Assembly: GCA_025350425.1 (NCBI GenBank)
Contig: JANXXW010000147.1
Location: 1-10,317, forward strand
Length of the DNA stretch: 10,317 bases
Direction: 5' to 3'
Source of the DNA: Rhodospirillales bacterium
GTDB taxonomy: Bacteria; Pseudomonadota; Alphaproteobacteria; Acetobacterales; Acetobacteraceae
Shown piece after piece: positions 1 through 6,419 of this stretch (position 1 is its first letter; the number at the start of each line of letters is the position of its first letter). Position numbers and translations under genes: made by a program. Under the pieces are notes generated by a model. The model worked only from the letters and a program-made list of their open reading frames with translations. It had not been told where the DNA came from and did no database searches.

Positions 1-76
1 CCGGCTCCCGCCGGGCCAGCCTGCGAAGCTCCGCCGCAGGCACGTCGCCGCATATCACAAGCCGCCTGCCACCCAT
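1..76 (-). CDS. Partial unrecognised reading frame at window edge
   Basis: This minus-strand frame is open from a stop at 137-139 to the left edge. An ATG at 76-74 is preceded by a G-rich stretch (GGGGTAGG) that could serve as a weak ribosome binding site. The visible residues after that ATG read MGGRRLVICGDVP followed by an Ala/Arg/Leu-rich segment. Upstream of the ATG the same frame continues with a plausible protein-like sequence (ALILSRPDLVGVGA), so the true start may be farther up or may have been lost where the adjacent IS3 remnant joins. I do not recognise the family. It could be the N-terminus of a gene lying to the left, a fragment cut by the insertion, or a chance open frame in GC-rich DNA. 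Confidence is low. Confidence 0.25.
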   Translation of the reverse strand, partial: MGGRRLVICGDVPAAELRRLARREP

Positions 77-147
77 CGCGCCTACCCCAACCAAGTCAGG
101 CCGAGACAGAATCAGAGCGCCCCGTGCCGCACCTAATCACATCCGAG

Positions 148-475
148 TCAGGTTCGAAGCGGGCAGGTATGACAGACCGCTTCGATCTTCAGCGTCTTCA
201 TGAAGCCTTCGACTTGGGTGTTATCGTAGGGATTACTGTGGCGGCTCATCGAGCCCGTCAGCTTATGGTCCGCCAGCAGCCTTTTAGCGGCGCACGTTTC
301 CTGAGAGCTGGTTTCAACGCTGCGGTGACTACTCGCGCGTCCATGGACCGGCTGATTGCACAGCCGCCGACCTTGAGCGACCAGACATCCAGATTAGTCG
401 CCAGATCGACGAAGCCACCGGGAATATCGATGTGTGTCGGGTCCGCGACCCACAGCTAGTTTGGGCGATCGGGGC
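148..475 (-). pseudogene. IS3-family transposase (OrfB/integrase) remnant
   Basis: Reading the minus strand gives two blocks typical of the IS3-family DDE integrase. The first block (about 470 to 281) contains LWVADPTHIDIPGGFVDLA, with the first catalytic Asp, and then AISRSMDARVVTAAL. The second block (about 280 to 150) is in another frame and contains LLADHKLTGSMSRHSNPYDN followed by VEGFMKTLKIEAV, which carries the catalytic Glu. The segment that normally lies between them, with the HSDRGSQY-type motif and the second Asp, is missing, and the junction near 280 shifts the frame. A TAG stop (456-458) precedes LWVAD where family members have a sense codon. Homology ends soon after KIEAV, and the frame stops at 148-150 without the usual C-terminal tail. 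The gene is therefore dead. It starts just after the stop codon of the MerR gene, suggesting past IS activity at the edge of the metal-resistance module. Confidence 0.82.
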
Positions 476-504
476 ATTGCCAGCGCCATGGCCAGTGACT
501 TTCG

Positions 505-969
505 TTAATCCGTAATGCCTTCGATTGATCCTGGTCCGGCATGGTCCAGGCTGAAACAATGGGCGTGGCTGTGATCGGCCAAGGTTTCCAGAATTCGGCA
601 CTCTGCGACGACACCGCCGCTGCACGCGTCCGTCATGCGCGTCAGTTCCGCGCGAAGCGCTACCAGGCGCCGCAGCTTGTCTTCGACTACAGCGAGTTGC
701 GCGCTGGCCAGCGCGTGCGCCTCCTCGCACGGTCGATCCGGCTTGTCCGACAGCGCGAGCAATGTCCGGACCGCATCCAGGGGAAACCCCAGCTCACGCG
801 CATGGCGAATGAAGTCCAGGCGCTCCAGATGTTGTCCCCCGTACACGCGGTGACCGCCTGAGGTGCGAGCGGGACGTGGCAGTAGGCCGACTTCCTCATA
901 CCAGCGAATTGTCTGCACCTTGCAATGGGTGCGGCGGCCTAGGTCGCCAATGCTGAAGGATGATGCAAC
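505..969 (-). CDS. MerR-family heavy-metal-responsive regulator (CadR/PbrR/ZntR-like), start codon unclear
   Basis: This is a metal-sensing transcription activator divergent from the exporter ATPase. Counting from the GTT at 969-967, the N-terminal winged helix-turn-helix is at residues 5-45 (SFSIGDLGRRT, VQTIRWYEEVGLLP, GHRVYG). The dimerisation helix is at about 86-115. Metal-ligand candidates are Cys81, Cys116 and Cys124, in the pattern of Cd/Pb/Zn sensors, and a C-terminal HSHAHC adds His133, 135, 137 and Cys138. The length of about 154 residues fits the family. The start is the problem. Homologs as I know them begin Met-Ala-Ser-Ser-Phe, but here the codon before Ala-Ser-Ser-Phe is GTT, with a fitting AAGG 5 nt upstream. 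The first in-frame ATG (1053-1051) would add 28 residues and run through the operator/promoter. ATT before GlyAspLeu is a remote alternative. The family call is firm; whether the gene is expressed is uncertain. Confidence 0.85.
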   Translation of the reverse strand, partial: VASSFSIGDLGRRTHCKVQTIRWYEEVGLLPRPARTSGGHRVYGGQHLERLDFIRHARELGFPLDAVRTLLALSDKPDRPCEEAHALASAQLAVVEDKLRRLVALRAELTRMTDACSGGVVAECRILETLADHSHAHCFSLDHAGPGSIEGITD

Positions 970-996
970 CGTAGCCTTAGGATCGCATAAAACAGC

Positions 997-1027
997 TTGA
1001 ACCTCTAGTCGCTGTAGGTCCCATACA
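997..1027 (+). promoter_or_regulatory. MerR-type promoter with operator dyad for the metal ATPase
   Basis: A TTGAAC -35 box lies at 997-1002 and a weak -10 box CATACA at 1022-1027, separated by 19 bp. This over-long spacer is the hallmark of promoters activated by MerR-family DNA distortion. The spacer holds an imperfect dyad: ACCTCTAG (1001-1008), TCG, CTGTAGGT (1012-1019), in the ACCT-N-AG ... CT-N-AGGT style of ZntR, CadR and PbrR operators. Transcription would start about 1033-1035, giving a very short leader to the ATPase. The same segment lies just upstream of the MerR frame, consistent with autoregulation. Confidence 0.8.
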
Positions 1028-1039
1028 TGGGAAACCTTG

Positions 1040-1046
1040 AGGAGGG
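1040..1046 (+). promoter_or_regulatory. Strong ribosome binding site of the metal ATPase
   Basis: AGGAGGG is a near-ideal Shine-Dalgarno sequence, 5 nt before the ATG at 1052. It decides the start in favour of this ATG over the upstream in-frame TTG at 1037, which lies next to the SD itself. Confidence 0.8.
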
Positions 1047-1051
1047 TTCCC

Positions 1052-3393
1052 ATGCTGGATCGCGTATCCGCAACCGACGGCGATGATAGCCACAGCGAAA
1101 AGCTGGCTTGGCGGGTAGACGGCATGGATTGCGCCTCCTGCGTCGCCAAGGTGCGGACGGCGATCGAACGCCTGCCCGGTATCTCGAATGTTGAGGTGAA
1201 CTTGATTGCCGAGCGGCTGACGCTGCACCGATCGGCTAGCGGCGCGGCCCCGGTGGCCGTCGAGCGTCAGATCAAGGCATTGGGCTATCGCTCAACCCGG
1301 CTGTCGGCACCCGCGTCTCACGGCCACAAGCAGGACGGCGGTCCGCACGAGCATGGCGAGGATTGTGCGCACGACCACGCCGGGCACGATCATGCCAAGT
1401 CTGGCGCGCACGCCGGCCACATGCACGCGCACAGCGAAGCGGAGAACGCCGAGAAGCGGGCTAGAACCCCCTGGTTCCGAACGGCCAAGGCCCGCCTCGT
1501 GGCCGTGCTAGGAATATTGGTTGCCACAGCGGGGTGCTCTCATCCGTCTTCCCACATGAGGCTCACTGGATTTACCTCGTTGCCACATTGGTTACCATCG
1601 TCCCGTTCGGCCGCCGGGCCGTGGCGCTGGCGCTGGCCGGTACGCCGTTCTCAATCGAAACCCTCATGTGCGCGGCGGCCCTGGGCGCTGTGGGCATCGG
1701 CGCCGCCGAGGAGGCCGCCGTCGTCGTTCTTTTGTTTGCCGTGGGCGAATTGCTGGAAAACGTGGCCGCTGGTCAGGCCCGCGCGGGCATCCGGGCGCTT
1801 TCCTCCCTGATCCCGCGAATCGCGCGCCGGGAGGGTGTAGCCGGGCAGATCGAAGAGGTAACCCCCACGTTGCTGCGCCTGGACGATATTGTGCAGGTGC
1901 GCCCTGGTGACCGTGTTGCCTGCGATGGCGAGATCGTGGAGGGCAACTCGGCCCTGGACGAAAGTCCGATCACGGGCGAAAGCGTGCCGGTAGCGCGCGG
2001 CCCCGGTGAGCCGGTCATGGCTGGCTCGATCAACGCCGATGGCGTGCTGCGAGTGCGGGTGACGCGAGCGGCGGCCGACAACACCGTGGCCCGCATCGTG
2101 CGCCTCGTCGAGGAAGCTTCCGCCTCGCGCGCGCCGACACAACGCTTCGTGGAGCGGTTCGCGCGCTGGTGGACGCCAGCCGCCATGGGCGCCGCGCTGC
2201 TGGTGGTATTGGTTCCGCCGCTGGTGTTCGACGCCAACTGGTGGACCTGGACCTATCGGGGCTTGGCGCTGCTGCTGATCGCCTGCCCCTGCGCGCTGGT
2301 TATTTCGGTGCCGGCCGCCATCGCCTCCGGTTTGTCCGCGGGCGCGCGACGCGGGCTTCTAGTCAAGGGCGGTGCCGCGTTGGAAGCCATCGGCGCGGCA
2401 CGCACGGTGGCTTTCGATAAGACGGGCACCTTGACTGAGGGCAAGCCGCGGGTGACGGACGTGGTGCCGCTGCGGGACGGAACGGATGAGAAGCGCGTGC
2501 TGGCCTACGCCGCGTCTGTGGAAGAAGGGTCGGCGCACCCCTTGGCGTTGGCCATCTCCGCCGCCGCAGCCGAGTGTGGCGTTGCCGTGCCGCCGGCCAT
2601 CGATGCGCGTGCGATCCCAGGCCGTGCGGTGCAGGCCATGGTGGGCGGGCGTCGCATTGCCGTGGGCAGCCCGCGCTACGCTGGCGAGGCTGGCCCCGGC
2701 CTCGACCCCGCGACGCTTGCGCGGGCCGAAATGCTGGAGGCTGAGGGCAAGACCGTCGTGGTGGTGATGGTGAATGAGGAGCCATTTGGTTTGGTCGCAA
2801 TGCGCGACGAACCGCGGGCCGACGCCGCGGCGGGCATTGGAGCGTTACGGAGCTTGGGCGTGCATGCGATCATGCTGACCGGCGACAACGAGCGCACCGG
2901 GCGGGCGATCGCCGGCAAGCTTGGGTTGGAAGTGCGCGCGGGCCTTCTGCCGGAAGACAAGCTGCGCGAGATCGCAGCGCTGAAAGCGAAAGGCCCGGTC
3001 ATCATGGTGGGCGACGGCATCAACGATGCACCGGCGCTGGCGGCGGCCTCGGTGGGCGTGGCACTGGGCGGCGGCACGGACGTGGCGCTGGAAACCGCCG
3101 ACGCGGCCTTGATGGGCGAGCGGGTGAGCGGCGTCGCCGAACTGGTGGCATTGTCGCGGGCCACCCTGGCCAACATACAGCAGAACGTGGGGGTGGCTGT
3201 GGGCCTGAAGGCTGTTTTCCTGGTCACCACCTTGGCCGGGTTGACCGGTCTCTGGCCAGCAATCCTGGCAGATACCGGGGCGACCGTGCTGGTCACGCTC
3301 AATGCGCTCCGGCTACTACGCTGGACACCCACGACTCACCGGAACAAGACAGAACCGGCCGCTACCGCTGCGGACGCTCCGCTTGCCGCATGA
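1052..3393 (+). CDS. zntA: P1B-2-type Zn/Cd/Pb-exporting ATPase (ZntA/CadA family), interrupted by a one-base frameshift
   Basis: This is an inner-membrane pump that exports Zn(II), Cd(II) and Pb(II) using ATP. As read, it is in two frames: 1052-1810 (N-terminal piece, 252 aa before a stop) and 1534-3393 (core piece, 619 codons open). Joined at the G run at 1531-1534 they give about 780 residues, normal for the family. The N-terminal piece has an HMA metal-binding domain with GMDCASC at residues 24-30. A linker at 90-127 has twelve His, typical of zinc/cadmium pumps. The first membrane helix begins near residue 148. Counting from the GTG at 1534, the core piece has TGES (147-150), the transmembrane metal motif CPC (251-253), the phosphorylation loop DKTGTLT (295-301), the HP motif (335-336), TGDN (449-452) and GDGINDAP (493-500). 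The group P1B-2 signatures follow: Lys559 in the next-to-last helix and Asp580 (ADTG) in the last. It diverges from the MerR regulator and sits under a MerR-type promoter, so metal induction is likely. Cd, Zn and Pb cannot be told apart from sequence. Confidence 0.9.
1529..1536 (+). other. Frameshift site in the ATPase gene (G4 tract)
   Basis: In the first frame, GCG GGG TGC continues into a non-family sequence ending at 1808-1810. In the second frame, the family sequence resumes at GTG (1534-1536), giving VLSSVFPHEAHW. One extra base (a fifth G, or a T making GCG TGG GTG) restores a continuous ATPase through the first membrane helix. The cause may be a real mutation, a homopolymer sequencing error, or -1 slippage on GGGG. 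A 5-bp stem (CTCAT 1539-1543 with ATGAG 1556-1560) lies just downstream, but no canonical X-XXY-YYZ heptamer is present. Confidence 0.85.
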
Positions 3394-3544
3394 CGCGGCC
3401 TCACCGGACAGGCCGGCGCTAGAGAGTGAAACCCGATGATCGGTGCCGATTACACGAGCGCCGCCGAAACTAGCTTTCTCAAGGTCCGCTTTACGAGGCG
3501 GAAAAGGCGTATTTTAGAATTTGCTCGAGGCTGGCTATCATTGC
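3394..3544. other. Convergent intergenic gap between the ATPase gene and spoVR
   Basis: The two stop codons face each other across about 150 bp. A small hairpin could form from CGGCCT (3396-3401) and AGGCCG (3410-3415), with an 8-nt loop, right after the ATPase stop. It has no T-run on either strand, so it is at best a weak terminator or part of a Rho-dependent end. Nothing else recognisable is present. A short plus-strand frame starting at 3436 is not convincing. Confidence 0.3.
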
Positions 3545-5077
3545 TTAGACGGATACGATTGGACTCGCCTTATGTGTTGCCAGTACCGCTTCGGTGTCCG
3601 CATCCACCTCCTGCAATCGCACTTCATACCCCCATAACGCCGCGATGTAGTGCAACGTAGCATCCGCGTCCTTGTGCGACAGGAGCTGACCGGCATGAGT
3701 ACGGTGCTCGAGAATAAGTCGGCGGTCGCCTGTCAGGTCTACATCGATCACCTGCACATCCGAATCGTTCAATCCCGGATCGTAGGACCGGGCCAGCGCG
3801 CGACGGATGTCGCGATAGCCCTCGTCATCATGGATCGCATCGACAAGAAGCGTCGGCTCAGCCGTATCGTCCAGCAATCGGAACATGCGGAACTCACGCA
3901 TGACCTTGGGTGAGAGAAACTGCAGCAGGAAGCTTTCGTCGCGGTAGTTCGCCCAGACGTGGCGTAAGGTCCCCGTCGGGTCTCCATTGCCGGCGATATC
4001 AGGGAACCACTTGCGGTCCTCCGCAGTAGGAGCTTCACAAACTCGCGCGATGTCAGTCATAACGGCGTAGCCCAAGGCATATGGATTGAAGCCTGGACCA
4101 GCCGCCGGATGGTCGAAGCCTGGCTGCATGATCACGTTGCTCGTGGAATGGAGCACCTCGAGGAACGCCGCATCATCGATCTGCCCGGTCTCATGCAGCC
4201 GCGTCATGATACGCTGATGAACCCAGGTCGCGCAGCCCTCGTTCATCACCTTCACCTGCGGTTGCGGATAGAAGTACTGGGCGATGAGCCTCACGATGCG
4301 GATCACTTCGCGTTCCCAGGACTGCAGCCGAGGCGAAGATTTCTCCAGGAAATGAAGTAGGTTTTCTTCAGGCAGGCCCAACCTGCGCTGACGCTCAGCA
4401 ACCTTGTCCATGCCTTGCACCGGCTTGGTATCAGGCAACGTGCGCCATAAGTCGTCATAGACGCTTTCGTCGTATTCCAACCGCTCGCGCTCACGCTTCT
4501 CCTCGGATTTGAGGTTCATCGGCCGGCTGCCACCATGCCGATGTACGCCGTGCCGGGAAAGGCTATGCGCCGCATCCAGCACACGCTCCACGGCTGCCGT
4601 ACCGAAGCGGTCTTCGCAGGTCGCGATGTAACTGCGTGCGAACGCGAGGTAGTCGAGAATCGCGGACGCTTCCGTCCATTGCCTAAAGAGGTGATTATTG
4701 CGAAAGAAGTGGTTGTGGCCGAACGCGGCGTGCGCGGTCACCAGCGCCTGCATCGTCGCTGTGTTCTCCTCCATGAGGTAGGAGATGCAGGGGTTGGAGT
4801 TGATCACGACCTCATAGGCAAGGCTGGTATAGCCCCGCCGATAGCTGCTTTCATGTTGCAGGAACCGTTTGCCGTATGACCAATGCCGATACGTCAAAGG
4901 CATACCATGTGCGGTATATACATCGAGCATCTGCTCGGAGCTGATGACCTCGATTCGGTTCGGGTAACACTCCAGGCCGAGCTCATCGGTAGCAATGCGC
5001 TCGATCGCGTCGTAACTCCGGAGCAGAGTGGCGAAGTCCCAATCCGTTCCGCTGTATAATAACGGGCCAATGGTCAT
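3545..5077 (-). CDS. spoVR: SpoVR family protein (YcgB-like)
   Basis: This is a cytoplasmic protein of the SpoVR/YcgB family, 510 residues, a normal length. In Bacillus SpoVR is needed for proper spore cortex formation. In non-sporulating proteobacteria the biochemical role is not settled, but it is regularly encoded with PrkA and DUF444. Visible conserved blocks are RHWSYGKRF (65-72), NSNPCISYLMEEN (93-105), the His-rich AHAAFGHNHFFRNN (115-128) and VMNEGCATWVH (277-287). The conserved Glu and His in these blocks could bind metal, which is inference. I chose the ATG at 5077-5075. It lies 10 nt after the DUF444 stop, with GTGAGGG 7-8 nt upstream, and gives the family N-terminus. The frame is open farther upstream only because it overlaps the DUF444 coding sequence. 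It is the last gene of the prkA operon and would be co-transcribed. Confidence 0.93.
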   Translation of the reverse strand: MTIGPLLYSGTDWDFATLLRSYDAIERIATDELGLECYPNRIEVISSEQMLDVYTAHGMPLTYRHWSYGKRFLQHESSYRRGYTSLAYEVVINSNPCISYLMEENTATMQALVTAHAAFGHNHFFRNNHLFRQWTEASAILDYLAFARSYIATCEDRFGTAAVERVLDAAHSLSRHGVHRHGGSRPMNLKSEEKRERERLEYDESVYDDLWRTLPDTKPVQGMDKVAERQRRLGLPEENLLHFLEKSSPRLQSWEREVIRIVRLIAQYFYPQPQVKVMNEGCATWVHQRIMTRLHETGQIDDAAFLEVLHSTSNVIMQPGFDHPAAGPGFNPYALGYAVMTDIARVCEAPTAEDRKWFPDIAGNGDPTGTLRHVWANYRDESFLLQFLSPKVMREFRMFRLLDDTAEPTLLVDAIHDDEGYRDIRRALARSYDPGLNDSDVQVIDVDLTGDRRLILEHRTHAGQLLSHKDADATLHYIAALWGYEVRLQEVDADTEAVLATHKASPIVSV

Positions 5078-5087
5078 GCACGCACCC

Positions 5088-6419
5088 TCACGCGACGGAC
5101 GCCCTGCGCGCGAACAGATCTCGGAACACGGAGAAGATATCCCGCCGCTCCATTGCCCGACGCATCGCAAGCTTCGGCATCCGCTCCGCAAGAGGAGCAT
5201 AGCCTCGCCACAAATCAGTTTCTCCGCGGACGATAGCGGCGGAAAGCGACACCTCGATATACGCGAAATGCTGCACAACTGGAAGGATGTCAGTTTCCAG
5301 CATGGCTACCGCGCGCTGAGTGTCCGAGCCTGAATTATCACCATCGGAAGCCTGAGCGGCATAGATGTTCCAAGATGCGACGGGATATCGGTCGCGCTGG
5401 ATTCGGGTGAACTCCGCCAACGCCGTAGAAACCACCGTGCCGCCAGTGCGCGGATCGGTGAAAAACACTTCTTCCGGAACTTCCTCCGCCACTTCGGTAT
5501 GACGGATGAAGACCACATCGACCCGCTTGTAGCGTCGCTGAAGGAACACATGGAGCAGCAGAAAGAACCGTTTCGCCAAATCCTTCATGGATTCCGACAT
5601 CGAACCGGACACGTCCATCAGGCAGAACATTACGGCGCGGGTCGATGGTTTCGGCACTTGCTCGAACCGACGATATCGCATGTCTATCGGATCGACCCAT
5701 GGCACCCGAGCCATCCTGCGTAACGCGACTTCCAGTTCCAGGCGCAAGGCACGCAACCGGTCAGGATCGTCGTTACTTGCTTCGCGGCGAGCGATCTCCT
5801 CCTCCAGCTCGCGCACTTCTACGGGCTTCGGCCTTCGCAATCCAATTCTGCGAGCCAGTGACTGGCGCATGGTACGTGACATATCTACGCGAGATGGCGA
5901 GCCATCCATGCTGATGCCCGCGCGAGTGAGCGTGGTGGTTTCGGTGGCTACAATCTGACGTTTGATCAGATCGGGAAGTTCAAGATCCTCGAAGAACAGG
6001 TCTAAGAATTCGTCGCGTGTAAGCACGAAACGAAAACCATCTTCGGCCTCGCCGTTCCCCTGGCCGTCGCCCTCACCGCCACCAGCGCCACCCGCGCCGC
6101 CCGGTGGACGTTTCAGGCGGTCACCAGTGGAGAATTGCTTGTTGCCCGACAGCACGATCTCGCGCTGGCCGCTCGTGAAGACAGTATGGAACGACGGCTC
6201 GTGCAACACATCGGCCGGAATAGTCACCGTCCCTCCCTGTCCAAGTTCTCGCAGGGTATTCTTGTCGATCGCCACCCGCGCGGCATTGGCCAAGGCTTGC
6301 CTGGCACGCGTGAAAACACGCTGCCGGTTCTCTAGATTTTTGCCTCGAGGATTGGGCCGTCTGTCGATGATCTCCAAGATGCGTCCGTTCAGGCTGATTG
6401 CTTGACTCGCATGTACCAC
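5088..6419 (-). CDS. yeaH: DUF444 / YeaH-YhbH family protein with a von Willebrand A domain
   Basis: This is the partner protein of PrkA kinases, about 443 residues and cytoplasmic, with no signal or membrane segment. The N-terminal region has the family pattern IIDRR ... GKN ... NRQR (18-34), followed by a Gly-rich linker at about 106-124. The C-terminal half is a von Willebrand A-like domain with the MIDAS motif D269-V-S271-G-S273, TGGT at 325-328 and SDGD at 358-361, which should bind a divalent metal. NIYAAQASDGDN (351-362) is close to enteric YeaH. The start is uncertain. The GTG at 6419 overlaps the end of prkA by 31 nt, and a TTG at 6377-6375 (14 codons later, giving LEIIDRR) is closer to the YeaH N-terminus. 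Neither has a strong Shine-Dalgarno sequence, so translation is probably coupled to prkA. Family and boundaries at the 3' end are sure; the molecular role is not established. Confidence 0.93.
   Translation of the reverse strand: MVHASQAISLNGRILEIIDRRPNPRGKNLENRQRVFTRARQALANAARVAIDKNTLRELGQGGTVTIPADVLHEPSFHTVFTSGQREIVLSGNKQFSTGDRLKRPPGGAGGAGGGEGDGQGNGEAEDGFRFVLTRDEFLDLFFEDLELPDLIKRQIVATETTTLTRAGISMDGSPSRVDMSRTMRQSLARRIGLRRPKPVEVRELEEEIARREASNDDPDRLRALRLELEVALRRMARVPWVDPIDMRYRRFEQVPKPSTRAVMFCLMDVSGSMSESMKDLAKRFFLLLHVFLQRRYKRVDVVFIRHTEVAEEVPEEVFFTDPRTGGTVVSTALAEFTRIQRDRYPVASWNIYAAQASDGDNSGSDTQRAVAMLETDILPVVQHFAYIEVSLSAAIVRGETDLWRGYAPLAERMPKLAMRRAMERRDIFSVFRDLFARRASVA

Noticed and set aside
124..459. 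Plus-strand open frame of 111 codons across the IS relic
   Set aside because: It is antisense to clear IS3 transposase blocks and shows no protein family features.
1037..1051. Upstream in-frame TTG as the ATPase start
   Set aside because: It lies next to the AGGAGGG that serves the ATG at 1052, leaving no ribosome site of its own.
1531..1560. Canonical programmed -1 frameshift signal
   Set aside because: There is no X-XXY-YYZ heptamer, and the downstream stem is only 5 bp with a 12-nt loop; a missing base is the simpler reading.
3396..3415. Rho-independent terminator after the ATPase gene
   Set aside because: The stem is only 6 bp and no T-run follows on either strand.
3436..3660. Plus-strand open frame of 74 codons after the ATPase gene
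   Set aside because: It has no convincing ribosome site, no recognisable motif, and half of it overlaps the sure spoVR coding sequence on the other strand.
5078..5278. Longer SpoVR with 67 more N-terminal residues
   Set aside because: The extension is a shadow of the DUF444 C-terminus in another frame and is not like SpoVR; the ATG at 5077 gives the family length.
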